Origin: Planctomycetota bacterium
GTDB lineage: Bacteria > Planctomycetota > UBA1135
DNA length: 64,000 nucleotides
Reading direction: 5' to 3'
Assembly (NCBI GenBank): GCA_004295085.1
Contig: SHNF01000018.1
Span: 248,001 to 312,000 of the forward strand
The translations under genes were made by a program, and so were the position numbers. The notes below the pieces were generated by a model. The model searched no databases, was not told the origin of the DNA, and saw only the letters and a list, made by a program, of their open reading frames with translations. Shown one piece after another: positions 51,062-59,535 of this stretch; the first letter of the stretch is position 1, and each line of letters begins with the position of its first letter.

Positions 51062-52029
51062 TCCGGCAGGAACACGGGCGCCAGGATCCTGCGCTGTACT
51101 TGGGAACAGACCTGCGCCAGTTGCGCCTGCAGCGTCTTCTCGCGCAGGGAGCGCTCCACCTGCGGCCGCACCCGCTCCAGCTCCACCACGCCGCGCTCCA
51201 GCACCGCCTCGACGCGCGCCAGGTAGATCCACAAGTCGCCCACGATGGGGCCGCGCAGCACCGGCTGCTCGATGCGCTTGAAGCCGAGGTCGGCGAAGGC
51301 GTGGCGCAGGAACGGCTCCTCGAAGCGGCGCAGGTCGCGGCGCTTCAGCCAGCCGAGCGCTCCCAGGAGCTTCGGATCGCCGCCGGCGCTGCCGTAGCGC
51401 TGCGCCGCCTCCTCGTAGGCCTGCTCCCAGGTGATCTGGCCGGCGTGCAGCCGCTGCGCCAGCCCGTCCACGAAATCATAACGGGCCTTGCGCTCGTCCG
51501 CGGGCAGGGCGGAGCCGTCGTTGCGGTCCACCAGCGGCACGCGGATCGCGGCCATGCGCAGCTCGCAGAAAAACTCGGGCACCGACGCCAGCATGTGTCC
51601 GCGCAGCTGTGCCGTGCCGTACTCCGCCGGCTGCTGGCTCAGCAGCCGCGCCCGCCACTCCAGCTCGAGGCCGTGCGCGGCCAGGACCGGCTCCGGCGGC
51701 AGGCTGGAGCCGTGGTCGGCCGCCCAGGCGGCCGCTTCTGCCAGCAGGACGGCGCGGCCGACCGCGGGCACGCCGGCGGCCTCCACCGCCAGCAGGTTGC
51801 TGAACTGGTGCACCTGGTCGAGGAAGCGCACGGAGCGCAGGTAGATGCGCCGGTAGTCGGCGTCGCGCTCGACCGCCGGGGGCAAGGTGTCGTCGTAGCG
51901 GCGCAGCGCCTCCATGACGTCGCGCGCCGTGTACGTCTTCCCGCCCTGTTCCAGCACCGCCAACGCGAGCGGATCCGGGAGCGGGTCCTGGGCGACGCAG
52001 CCGAGAAGGACGGTGGGCAGCCAGTGCAT
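51058..52029 (-). CDS. Parvulin-like (SurA/PpiC) exported foldase, lipoprotein-like
   Basis: A 323-residue protein. The start MHWLPTVLLGC gives a short lipobox-like leader. After a helical chaperone-like region comes a degenerate parvulin domain (AGGDPKLLGALGWLKRRDL, FEEPFLRHAFADLGFKRIEQ, PVLRGPIVGDLWIYLARVEA). A long C-terminal helix follows (RVRPQVERSLREKTLQAQL). This is the SurA/PrsA layout, but several PPIase residues look changed, so it may act only as a chaperone. It is first in a six-gene operon with two ABC exporters. A frame extension upstream to 52071 is possible but not signal-like. Confidence 0.72.
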   Translation of the reverse strand: MHWLPTVLLGCVAQDPLPDPLALAVLEQGGKTYTARDVMEALRRYDDTLPPAVERDADYRRIYLRSVRFLDQVHQFSNLLAVEAAGVPAVGRAVLLAEAAAWAADHGSSLPPEPVLAAHGLELEWRARLLSQQPAEYGTAQLRGHMLASVPEFFCELRMAAIRVPLVDRNDGSALPADERKARYDFVDGLAQRLHAGQITWEQAYEEAAQRYGSAGGDPKLLGALGWLKRRDLRRFEEPFLRHAFADLGFKRIEQPVLRGPIVGDLWIYLARVEAVLERGVVELERVRPQVERSLREKTLQAQLAQVCSQVQRRILAPVFLPE

Positions 52030-52069
52030 CAGGGATCGTGCTCTCGGCGGGGGCGACCGGAGACTGGAC

Positions 52070-52079
52070 ATCGTAACCT
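52070..52079. promoter_or_regulatory. Overlapping divergent -10 elements, foldase operon and galK
   Basis: ATCGTAACCT holds TACGAT on the minus strand (40 nt before the ATG at 52029) and TAACCT on the plus strand (6 nt before the GTG at 52086). They share the central TA. Confidence 0.45.
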
Positions 52080-52085
52080 TCCGCC

Positions 52086-53261
52086 GTGGCGGTTCCGCGC
52101 AGCCTGATCGGGCAGACCATGCAGCTGTTCTCCAGCCTGTCGGGGGAGCGGCCGCGCCTGTTCTTCGCCCCGGGCCGCGCCAACCTGCTCGGGGCCCATG
52201 TGGATTACAACGGCGGCCTGGTCATGCCGGTGGCCCTCAGCAAGGGCACCTGCGCCGCCTTCGCCGCGCGCGCCGGCGGGCTCCTGCGCCTGCGCAGCTC
52301 CAACTTCCCGGACCAGCCGGTGGACGTGCCCCTGGCCGAGCTGCGTCCCGGTCGCACCCAGGGCTGGTCGGCTTACGTCGAGGGCGCGCTGTGGTGCTCG
52401 CAGCGCGCCTGGGGACCGTTCCCGGGCCTGGACGTGGCCGTGTGCGCCGACCTGCCCATGGCCAAGGGCCTCAGCTCCTCCGCCAGCATCGAGGCGGTGG
52501 CGGTGTATGCGGCCGCGCACCTGCTCGGCCGCGCGCCCGACCCCGACGAGATGATCCGCCACGCGCACGAGGCCGAGAACGTCTACGTGGGCGTGCGCTG
52601 CGGCATCCTGGACCAGGCCGCCATCATCCTGGCGCGGGAGAACTCGCTGCTCTACCTCGACTGCCTGGAGCTGACGCGCGAGCACCTGCCGCTGGACGGC
52701 GCGCGCGTGCGCATCGGCATCATCGACAGCGGCGTGCAGCGCAACCTGGCCACGTCTGCCTTCAACCAGCGCGTGGCCGAGTGCACGCGCGCTCTCGCCA
52801 TCATCCAGGAGCAGGTCCCCGGCATCACCTGCCTGCGCGACGTGCACCGCAGCACTTACGAGGCGCTCCAGGACCTGCTGCCGCCGGTGCTGCAGCGGCG
52901 CGTGCAGCACGTCATCGGCGAGACCGAGCGCACGCAAGCCGGCGCCGCCGCGCTGCGCCGCGGCGATCTCGCCGCCTTCGGCCAGCTGGTGAGCCGCACG
53001 CATCTTTCCTTGAAGGAGTTGTACGAGGTCTCGACGCCGGAGCTGGACGCGCTGGCTCTGGCCGCGCAGGCCGTTCCCGGCTGCTACGGCGCGCGCCTGA
53101 CCGGCGCCGGCTTCGGCGGCTGCGTCGTGGCCCTGGTCCAGCCCGGCGCCTGCGATGACTTCGGCCGCCGCGTGCCCGCCGCCTACAAGGAAGCCACCGG
53201 CCGCGAGACCGAGGTCATGTGGTTCACCCCGGCCGGAGGCCCCAGCGAGGTTGCGATCTGA
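52086..53261 (+). CDS. galK: Galactokinase (GHMP kinase)
   Basis: A 391-residue GHMP kinase. The three family motifs are present: galactose binding GRANLLGAHVDYNGGLVMP, the ATP loop PMAKGLSSSAS (residue about 135), and the C-terminal LTGAGFGGCVVALV. IDSGVQRNLATSAFNQRVAE marks the galactokinase group. It phosphorylates galactose for the Leloir pathway, which suits an organism secreting glycosidases. galT and galE are not in the window. The GTG start is 6 nt after TAACCT. Confidence 0.92.
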   Translation: MAVPRSLIGQTMQLFSSLSGERPRLFFAPGRANLLGAHVDYNGGLVMPVALSKGTCAAFAARAGGLLRLRSSNFPDQPVDVPLAELRPGRTQGWSAYVEGALWCSQRAWGPFPGLDVAVCADLPMAKGLSSSASIEAVAVYAAAHLLGRAPDPDEMIRHAHEAENVYVGVRCGILDQAAIILARENSLLYLDCLELTREHLPLDGARVRIGIIDSGVQRNLATSAFNQRVAECTRALAIIQEQVPGITCLRDVHRSTYEALQDLLPPVLQRRVQHVIGETERTQAGAAALRRGDLAAFGQLVSRTHLSLKELYEVSTPELDALALAAQAVPGCYGARLTGAGFGGCVVALVQPGACDDFGRRVPAAYKEATGRETEVMWFTPAGGPSEVAI

Positions 53262-53327
53262 GCTCCGGCCGCCGCGGAGCCGTGACGCGCCGGCTGCCTC
53301 GCGCCAGAACGAAGCTGCGACGAATCG

Positions 53328-54485
53328 TCAGTGCGCCGCCGGCGGCTCCACCGGCAACAGCCACTCGCTGCGGCCGCGCTCGCCGGTGGAGGAGAGCAGC
53401 GCCATGACCGGTCCCAGGGGCTTGAGCTTGCCCTGCTGCGCGGCTTCCTGCAGCAGCGCGGCGCCGGCCTGCGGCTCGCTGACGCGGAAGGTGGCCCAGC
53501 GCAGGAACAGGCCCGCAGGCTGCGCCAGCACGGAGACGCCCGGCGGGAGCGGCGCCGGCGGATCCGCGCGCAAGGCCAGGGCCGCCTGCGGCTCCGCAGG
53601 GCCGAGGAGCCGCCAGGTGGCGGCCTCCAGGGTGCCGGCGGCGATCAGCGGCGCGGCCCACTCGGCCGGCCAGGGGCCCACCAGGAAGCGCTCGGCCGGG
53701 AGCTGCAGCAGGCCGAGCTGGTCCTCGGCCGCGGCCGGGACGGCGGCGCCGAGGTCGCGCACCACGTCCACGCGCCACTGGCCCCGTGGGACCCCGGTCT
53801 CCGGCGGCGCGAAGGTCTCGTCGAAGGCCAGCACCGCGTCGTCCACCTGCTCCCAGGTCTCCTCCCAGCGGTTGCCGTTGTGAGTCCAGGTCCAGACGGC
53901 GGGGAACCAGGGACGCCCGGCGCGGGCCGCATTGCCGGAGACGTTGAGCTGGAGCGTGCCCAGCTTGAGCTGCAGCGGCAGGAAGTCCTTGCCCAGGGTC
54001 AGGACGCACTCTCCGTACGGGCTGGGCAGGGAGAGGTCGCGTTCGCCGCCCTTGTAGAGCTGGGTCTTCGCGCCCGGGAGCGCCTCCTTCCAGCCCCAGG
54101 GGAAACGCGCGAGGGTCCAGCGCGCCCAGCACTCTTTGGGCAGGGCGCCGGCGTCGTAGGCGGCGTAGCTCTCGGTACGCGGCTTGCGCAGCCACACCTT
54201 CTCCGGCGACTCGACCAGGAAGATCTGCGTCATGACGCCGGCGCGCAGCACGTACTTCATGTGCGCCGGCCCGGCGAGCAGCAGCTCACACTTCTGCACG
54301 TACTCGCCCACGCCCTCGGTGCGGAAGGCGACGCGGCCCTGCAGGAAGTAGTGCTGCGCGGGGCTGGAGGGCGATTCCAGCGCCATGCCGCGCGCCTGCG
54401 CCACCCTGGCATGGACGTCCACCTTGGCCTGCGGGCTGCAGGCGGCGAGCAGGGCCAGCGCCGCGATCACGCCCGTGCGCTCCAT
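53328..54485 (-). CDS. Lipoprotein of unknown function
   Basis: A 385-residue protein with a lipobox (LALLAAC, near residue 15) and an otherwise soluble beta-rich sequence. Regions such as YVLRAGVMTQIFLVESPEKV, WTWTHNGNRWEETWEQ and LLGPAEPQAALALRADPP look like beta strands. The middle resembles LolA/LolB-like or outer-membrane sorting folds, but too weakly to name. No recognised family. Its start overlaps the end of the aminotransferase by 19 nt, so it belongs to that operon. Confidence 0.7.
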   Translation of the reverse strand: MERTGVIAALALLAACSPQAKVDVHARVAQARGMALESPSSPAQHYFLQGRVAFRTEGVGEYVQKCELLLAGPAHMKYVLRAGVMTQIFLVESPEKVWLRKPRTESYAAYDAGALPKECWARWTLARFPWGWKEALPGAKTQLYKGGERDLSLPSPYGECVLTLGKDFLPLQLKLGTLQLNVSGNAARAGRPWFPAVWTWTHNGNRWEETWEQVDDAVLAFDETFAPPETGVPRGQWRVDVVRDLGAAVPAAAEDQLGLLQLPAERFLVGPWPAEWAAPLIAAGTLEAATWRLLGPAEPQAALALRADPPAPLPPGVSVLAQPAGLFLRWATFRVSEPQAGAALLQEAAQQGKLKPLGPVMALLSSTGERGRSEWLLPVEPPAAH

Positions 54486-55645
54486 TGTTCGAGGCGCGCC
54501 GCGGCGGCGCGCAGCGTCTCCATCTTCTTGGCGTAGCAGAAGCGGACCAGGCGCGCGCCGCCGGGCGGCTTGGCGTAGAAGGAGCTGCCGGGCACGGTGG
54601 CCACTCCGGCGTCGCGCACCAGGCGCAGCGCGAAGTCCGTGTCGCTCTCGCCTGGGCGCAGGAAGCGGCTGCAGTCGGTCATGACGTAGTAGCTGCCTTG
54701 CGGAGTGTCGCAGGCGAAGCCGGCCTGCCGCAACGCCTGCACGGTGAAATCGCGGCGCTCCCGGTACTCGGCGCGCATGCCGTCGTAGTACGCGTCGTCC
54801 CAGTCCAGGGCCTCCGCCACCGCTTCCTGCAGCGGCGCCGGCGCGCCCACGGTCAGGAAGTCGTGCACCTTGCGCACGCCGGCGGTGAGGGCGGGGGGGC
54901 CGATGACCCAGCCCACGCGCCAGCCGGTGACGCTGAAGGTCTTGCTGGCCCCGCTCACGACCAGCGTGCGCTCCGCCATGCCGGGCCACAGCAGCAGGGT
55001 CCTGTGCGGCCCGGTATACAGGATCTCCTCGTAGATCTCGTCCGTGAACAGCAGCAGGTCGTGTTCCTGGACGAAGCGGCACAGCGCGCCGATCTCGTCC
55101 TGCGTGAACACGCGGCCGGTGGGGTTGTGGGGGGTGTTGAGGACCACGGCGCGGGTGCGCGGCGTGAGCGCCCGGACCAGCCCTTCCGGGTCCAGCGCGA
55201 AGCCAGGTCCCAGCGGCACGCAACGCGGCTGGGCGCCGCTGAGCACGCCGTCGGGGCCGTAGTTCTCGTAGAACGGCTCCGGAATGAGGACCTCGTCGCC
55301 CGGATCGAGGACGCCCATCATGGCCGCGATCATGCCCTCGGTGGCGCCACAGCACACGGTGACCTGGGTGTCGGGGTCCACGGCGACGCCGCGGCGGCGC
55401 TGCAGGAAGCGCGCGATGGCGTGGCGCAGGGCGCGCGAGCCCCAGGTGACCGCGTACTGGTTGACGTCGGCGCGGATGGCGCGCACGGCCGCCTCCTTGA
55501 GGGCGGCCGGGGCCGGGAAGTCCGGAAAGCCCTGGGCCAGGTTGATGGCGCCGTGCTGGTTGGCCACCCGCGTCATCTCGCGGATGACCGATTCCGTGAA
55601 GCACCCGGCCTTTGCGGACGCGCGCAGGTTGCCGCCGCGGGTCAT
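54467..55645 (-). CDS. Class I/II aminotransferase
   Basis: A 392-residue PLP enzyme of fold type I. GATEGMIAAMMGVLDPGDEV is the cofactor loop, LNTPHNPTGRVF and FTDEIYEEILYTG are substrate loops, and the Schiff-base Lys is in SGASKTFSVTGWRVGW. The sequence is closest in style to the aspartate/kynurenine/methionine aminotransferase group (YbdL, MtnE), which transaminate aromatic or methionine substrates. Specificity cannot be fixed. It lies 12 nt after the HEAT-repeat gene. Confidence 0.9.
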   Translation of the reverse strand: MTRGGNLRASAKAGCFTESVIREMTRVANQHGAINLAQGFPDFPAPAALKEAAVRAIRADVNQYAVTWGSRALRHAIARFLQRRRGVAVDPDTQVTVCCGATEGMIAAMMGVLDPGDEVLIPEPFYENYGPDGVLSGAQPRCVPLGPGFALDPEGLVRALTPRTRAVVLNTPHNPTGRVFTQDEIGALCRFVQEHDLLLFTDEIYEEILYTGPHRTLLLWPGMAERTLVVSGASKTFSVTGWRVGWVIGPPALTAGVRKVHDFLTVGAPAPLQEAVAEALDWDDAYYDGMRAEYRERRDFTVQALRQAGFACDTPQGSYYVMTDCSRFLRPGESDTDFALRLVRDAGVATVPGSSFYAKPPGGARLVRFCYAKKMETLRAAAARLEQWSARA

Positions 55646-55657
55646 GCCGGATCGCGC

Positions 55658-56572
55658 TCAGTCCAGGCCGAGCGCACGCTCCCAGTCGCCCGGGTCCGGC
55701 CCTTCGTCGCGCCCGTGGAGCTTGACCAGGGAGGCGCGCGCCGTGCCGGCCGTGAGCTTGTCGCGATCCTTCAAGGCCTTGACCAGGGCGGCCGCGGAGC
55801 CGGGCGCGCCGATCTCGCCCAGGGCATAGGCGGCGGCGGTGCGCACCTGGGCGTCGGGGTCGTTGGCCAGGAGCTCGGCCACCGGCGGCGCCATGTGCGC
55901 GGCCCGGGCCAGTCCGAGGCCGGCGGCCGCCTGGGCGCGCACGGTCGGGTCGGGATTATCGAGGACCACGGCAAAGATGGCAGCCAGGGTGCCGTCGCGA
56001 TCGCTGCGTTCCTTCTGGGCGATCTGGAAGGCGGCAAAGGTAGCGTTGCGGCGCACGTCCTGCGTGGCCGTGGGGCGCAGCACAGCCTCGTGGATCGGGC
56101 GGATCGGGGTCTCGGGCAGCGCCAGCACGCCAATGCCCAGGAGCGCGTTGGCCGCCACCATGGGATCCGGATCGGCCACGTTGTTGGCGATGATGGACAG
56201 AACTTCCGGTTCGCGGGTGAAGCCCAGGGCCGCGGACGCCACGGCGCGGTTGCGGGGCTGTCCGGACATGGCCTGCTCTTCGAGGCGCTTCTGCTCGCGG
56301 TGCGCCAGCGAGCGCAGCGCCAGCTCGATGCCCTGGATGTCCTCGCGATTCTGCGGCGAGCGCTGCGCCGCCATGGCCCGCTGCCAGGCGCCGAGGTGGC
56401 GCTCGCACTCGAAGATCAGCTGGCCCGTGCTCAGCTCGCCCCGGCCGGGCGGCGGCGAATACTCCTCCAGGACGTAGGGCTTGTCCTTGTCCGGCCCCGC
56501 TGCGGCACAGCCCGGCCAGCACGCGGCCAGGGCCAGCAGCACGGGGGGAAAGCCGAAACGGCGCAACTGCAT
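55658..56572 (-). CDS. HEAT-repeat lipoprotein
   Basis: A 304-residue protein with a lipobox (LLALAAC). Residues 105-290 are HEAT/PBS-lyase-like helical repeats (NRAVASAALGFTREPEVLSI, PDPTVRAQAAAGLGLARAAH, DPDAQVRTAAAYALGEIGAP). It is probably a periplasmic scaffold. TAGGAT ends 9 nt before the ATG. The divergent Leu/Glu-type dehydrogenase shares this promoter region. It leads the three-gene operon HEAT, aminotransferase, lipoprotein. Confidence 0.85.
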   Translation of the reverse strand: MQLRRFGFPPVLLALAACWPGCAAAGPDKDKPYVLEEYSPPPGRGELSTGQLIFECERHLGAWQRAMAAQRSPQNREDIQGIELALRSLAHREQKRLEEQAMSGQPRNRAVASAALGFTREPEVLSIIANNVADPDPMVAANALLGIGVLALPETPIRPIHEAVLRPTATQDVRRNATFAAFQIAQKERSDRDGTLAAIFAVVLDNPDPTVRAQAAAGLGLARAAHMAPPVAELLANDPDAQVRTAAAYALGEIGAPGSAAALVKALKDRDKLTAGTARASLVKLHGRDEGPDPGDWERALGLD

Positions 56573-56581
56573 GCGGCGTGG

Positions 56582-56591
56582 ATCCTACAAT
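56582..56591. promoter_or_regulatory. Overlapping divergent -10 elements at 56.6 kb
   Basis: ATCCTACAAT holds TAGGAT on the minus strand (9 nt before the ATG at 56572) and TACAAT on the plus strand (48 nt before the ATG at 56640). They share the central TA. Confidence 0.5.
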
Positions 56592-56639
56592 AGGGACTGC
56601 GAGGCTCGGCGGCTTCTTCCCGCCAGTCCGCGCCAGGCT

Positions 56640-57701
56640 ATGGAGCTGATGGAGGCGATGGCCCGCAGTGGCCATGAACGGGTGGTGGCGGCGCTGGACG
56701 AGCGCTCCGGGCTGCGAGCCTGGATCGCGCTCCACAACACGCGCCGCGGCCCGACCTATGGCGGCATCCGCATCTGGCGCTACCGGGACGAAGAGGAGGC
56801 CGCGGCGGATGCCTTGCGCCTGTCCCGCGCCATGACCTGGAAGTGTGTGCTCGCCGGAGTGGCCGGCGGCGGCGCCAAGACCGTGGTCATGGGCGACCGC
56901 ATCTTGGACCGGCCGGCTGCGATGGCAGCGCTGGGCCGCCACATCGAGTCGCTGGGCGGCGTGTACCGTGCCGGGCCCGACATCGGATTCACGGAAGCCG
57001 ACCGGCGCGCGCTGGCGGCAGAGACGCGCTGGCTGGCGCACCACGGCGACCGCCTGCGGCCGGCGGGCGAAGCCACGGCGGAAGGCGCCGAATGGGGCCT
57101 GCGCGCCGCCCTGCGCGCGGTCCGCGGCAGCGACGCGCTGCGCGGGGTCACGGTCGCCGTGCAGGGACTGGGGTCGGTCGGGCTGGCCCTGGCGCGGCGG
57201 CTGCTGGCGGCCGGCGCGCGCGTGATCGGCGCCGACACCAATCCGGAGGCGGCCCAGGAGGCGGCGGTCGCCGGCGTGGAGGTGGTGGACGCCGGCCGGA
57301 TCCACGAGGTGGAGGCCGACGTGTTTGCGCCGTGCGCGCTGGGCGGCACCTTGCACGACGTCTCCATCCCGCGCCTCAGCGGCAAGGTGGTCGCCGGCTG
57401 CGCCAACAACGTGCTGGCACGCCCCGAGCACGCCCACCTGCTGCAGCGCCGCGGCGTCCTGTACGTGCCCGACTTCGTCCTCAACAGCGGCGCTCTGATC
57501 GAGGGCGCCGGCTACGAACGCACCGGCCGCACCGACTGGAGCGCCGAGTTGCGGCGCATCGGAGAGACGGTGGCGGCGGTGATCCAGCGCGCCCGCAGCG
57601 AGCACGTCACCACGGTGGAGGCAGCCCTGCGCATGGCTCAGGAGATCCTGGACCGGGAACGCCAGTCCATCCGCGGCCTGCCTGCGGAGCGCAGCGCCTA
57701 G
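56640..57701 (+). CDS. Leu/Glu/Val-type amino acid dehydrogenase
   Basis: A 353-residue NAD(P)-dependent dehydrogenase. GPTYGGIRIWRY and the catalytic-Lys segment MTWKCVLAGVAGGGAKTVV are the Glu/Leu/Phe/Val signature. The Rossmann domain shows VQGLGSVGLALARRLL, and CANNVLARPEHAHLL with YVPDFVLNSGALIEG completes the family. The length fits leucine or valine dehydrogenase better than hexameric glutamate dehydrogenase. It would deaminate branched-chain amino acids. The frame is open upstream to 56481, but the ATG at 56640 places MELMEAMARSGHERVV as in the family. Confidence 0.9.
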   Translation: MELMEAMARSGHERVVAALDERSGLRAWIALHNTRRGPTYGGIRIWRYRDEEEAAADALRLSRAMTWKCVLAGVAGGGAKTVVMGDRILDRPAAMAALGRHIESLGGVYRAGPDIGFTEADRRALAAETRWLAHHGDRLRPAGEATAEGAEWGLRAALRAVRGSDALRGVTVAVQGLGSVGLALARRLLAAGARVIGADTNPEAAQEAAVAGVEVVDAGRIHEVEADVFAPCALGGTLHDVSIPRLSGKVVAGCANNVLARPEHAHLLQRRGVLYVPDFVLNSGALIEGAGYERTGRTDWSAELRRIGETVAAVIQRARSEHVTTVEAALRMAQEILDRERQSIRGLPAERSA

Positions 57702-57710
57702 GCCCGCGCC

Positions 57711-57938
57711 CTAGGGCTCTTCGGCCTGGGTGAGGTTGTACCAGGCGTCCTGGATGTCCTCGAGGACCTGCTGGGTGGCCTGTTCCTTGCGGCCGACGAA
57801 GCGCGGCAAACGGACCACGCGCTCGTACAGGTCGCCAAGGCTCACGCTGAAGGGATCCACACCGGGATCCTGGTAGTGGAGCATCTTGGCGATCTCCTCC
57901 ACCTGGCTCCAGTCCAGGCTCTGGAACTCGAGGGACAT
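57711..57938 (-). CDS. iscX: IscX family Fe-S cluster assembly protein
   Basis: A 75-residue acidic protein matching IscX (YfhJ): SLDWSQVEEIAKMLHYQD, then PGVDPFSVSLGDLYERVVRL, and a C-terminal LEDIQDAWYNL. IscX binds IscS and iron and slows or regulates cluster assembly. It is the last gene of the isc operon, 16 nt after iscA, and meets the convergent dehydrogenase 9 nt away. IscX is otherwise typical of proteobacterial isc operons. Confidence 0.88.
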   Translation of the reverse strand: MSLEFQSLDWSQVEEIAKMLHYQDPGVDPFSVSLGDLYERVVRLPRFVGRKEQATQQVLEDIQDAWYNLTQAEEP

Positions 57939-57954
57939 GGGTGCGATTCCCGGC

Positions 57955-58299
57955 TCAGACCGAGAATGATTCGCCGCAGCCGCAGGAGCCCTTGGCGTTG
58001 GGATTGACGAAATGGAAGCCCTTGCCCTGCAAGCCCTCGCTGTATTCCAGGGTGGCGCCCTTGAGGAACATGTACGACTTGGGATCGCAGAAGACGCGCA
58101 CGCCGTCCTGGTTGAACACGACGTCGCCCTCGGCGGCGTCATAGTCGAAATTCAGGGCGTAGCTGAACCCGGAGCAGCCGCCGCCGCGCACGCCGACACG
58201 CACGCCGGCTGTCTCCGGCAGCTTGTGCTCGACGATCAGCCGCTTGATCTCCTGGGCGGCCGGCGCGGAGACGCGGATGGGAGTCTGGGTGGTTTCCAT
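57955..58299 (-). CDS. iscA: A-type Fe-S carrier (IscA/HesB family)
   Basis: A 114-residue A-type carrier. The three conserved Cys are Cys42 (GGGCSGFSY), Cys106 and Cys108 (SCGCGESFS). VFCDPKSYMFLKGATLEYSE fits the family. It ferries iron-sulfur clusters to apoproteins. IscA, ErpA and HesB cannot be told apart with certainty; isc operon context favours IscA. The ATG at 58299 lies 20 nt after the iscS stop, 16 nt after a TAGAAT formed with that stop. Confidence 0.9.
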   Translation of the reverse strand: METTQTPIRVSAPAAQEIKRLIVEHKLPETAGVRVGVRGGGCSGFSYALNFDYDAAEGDVVFNQDGVRVFCDPKSYMFLKGATLEYSEGLQGKGFHFVNPNAKGSCGCGESFSV

Positions 58300-58315
58300 G
58301 GCTTTGTGTAGGGTG

Positions 58316-58321
58316 ATTCTA
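58316..58321 (-). promoter_or_regulatory. -10 box TAGAAT fused to iscS stop codon
   Basis: TAGAAT on the minus strand uses the TAG stop of iscS (58319-58321). It lies 16 nt before the iscA ATG, so an internal promoter for iscA-iscX is possible. Confidence 0.35.
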
Positions 58322-59533
58322 CGGCTTTTGGAAGGCCGCGGAGGGAAGAGGCTCGGTGCGCATGGCGTACTGGGGCGAGAGCGCCCGCAGCCGCGACACG
58401 GCGGCGACCACCCGATCGGCCACGGTCTCCACCTCCGCCGCGCTGTTGAAGCGGCCCAGGCCGAAGCGCAGGGAGGAGCGGCTCAGGTCGTCGGGCACGC
58501 CCATGGCCCGGAGCACGTGGGAGGGCCGGAGGTCGGCGCTGGCGCAGGCCGAGCCGGTGCTCACGGCGATGCCATCGAGCGCGGCGATGAGGGCGCCGGC
58601 GTCCACGCAGGCGAAGGACACGTTAAGGTTGCCGGCCAGGCGCCGCTGCGGGTGGCCGTGCACGGCCACCAGGTCCAGCTCGGCGGTCAGGCGCTGTTGC
58701 AGGCGGTCGCGCAGCGCGCGCACCCGCGCCTGGACGCGCGCGCCCTCGTCGAGGGCGAGCTCCAGCGCCCGCGCCATGCCGACGATTCCGGGCACGTTCA
58801 GCGTGCCGGAGCGCAGGCCGCGCTCGTGGCCGCCGCCGTGCAGCAGCGGCTGCAGGGGGAAGCGCGGCGCGCCGCGCCGCACGTACAGGAATCCTGCGCC
58901 CTTGGGGCCGTGGAACTTGTGCGCCGAGGCGCTCAGCAAGTCCACGTGTGCGGCGCGCACGTCCACGGGCTCCTTGCCCAGCGACTGGGTGGCGTCGCAG
59001 TGGTAGAGCACGCCGCGCGCGGCGCACAAGGCGCCGATCGCGGCCACGTCCTGGATGGTCCCGACCTCGTTGTTGGCGTGCATCACCGACACCAGGGCCG
59101 TGTCCGGCCGCAGCGCCGCGCCCAGCTGCTCCAGGTCCACCAGGCCGTGGCGATCCACGGGCAGCACCGTCACGGCCCAGCCGTCGCGCTCCAGCGCACG
59201 GACGCAGTCCAGCACCGACGGGTGCTCCGTGGCGCAGGTGACGACGTGGCGGCCGCGCCCGGCGCGCGCGGCGCCCAGGATGGCCAGATTGTTGGACTCG
59301 GTGGCGCCGGATGTGAACACGATCTCGCGCGCCTGCGCGCCGACGGCCCCGGCGATGCTCCGGCGCGCCGCGTCCACCGCCGCCTCCGCGTCCCAGCCGA
59401 ACGCATGGTGGCGCGAGGCGGCGTTGCCGTAGCGCTCGGTGAACCACGGCAGCATCGCCTCCACGACGCGCGGGTCCACCCGCGTCGTGGAGTGGTTGTC
59501 CATGTAGATGGCGTCGGGGCGTGCGGCCGGCAT
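58319..59533 (-). CDS. iscS: Cysteine desulfurase IscS
   Basis: A 404-residue PLP enzyme. The start IYMDNHSTTRVDPRVVEAML, the cofactor region FTSGATESNNLAI and HANNEVGTIQDVAAIG are typical. The Schiff-base Lys206 is in SASAHKFHGPKG and the persulfide-forming Cys330 in STGSACASADLRPSHVLRAM. It supplies sulfur for Fe-S clusters and other thio-cofactors. The last 20 residues are variable. It starts 3 nt after the iscR stop. No iscU follows; iscA does. Confidence 0.95.
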   Translation of the reverse strand: MPAARPDAIYMDNHSTTRVDPRVVEAMLPWFTERYGNAASRHHAFGWDAEAAVDAARRSIAGAVGAQAREIVFTSGATESNNLAILGAARAGRGRHVVTCATEHPSVLDCVRALERDGWAVTVLPVDRHGLVDLEQLGAALRPDTALVSVMHANNEVGTIQDVAAIGALCAARGVLYHCDATQSLGKEPVDVRAAHVDLLSASAHKFHGPKGAGFLYVRRGAPRFPLQPLLHGGGHERGLRSGTLNVPGIVGMARALELALDEGARVQARVRALRDRLQQRLTAELDLVAVHGHPQRRLAGNLNVSFACVDAGALIAALDGIAVSTGSACASADLRPSHVLRAMGVPDDLSRSSLRFGLGRFNSAAEVETVADRVVAAVSRLRALSPQYAMRTEPLPSAAFQKP

Positions 59534-59535
59534 GG

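Noticed and set aside
53262..53280. GCTCCG...CGGAGC hairpin as galK terminator
   Set aside because: Only a 6-bp stem and no U-tract; too weak to call in GC-rich DNA.
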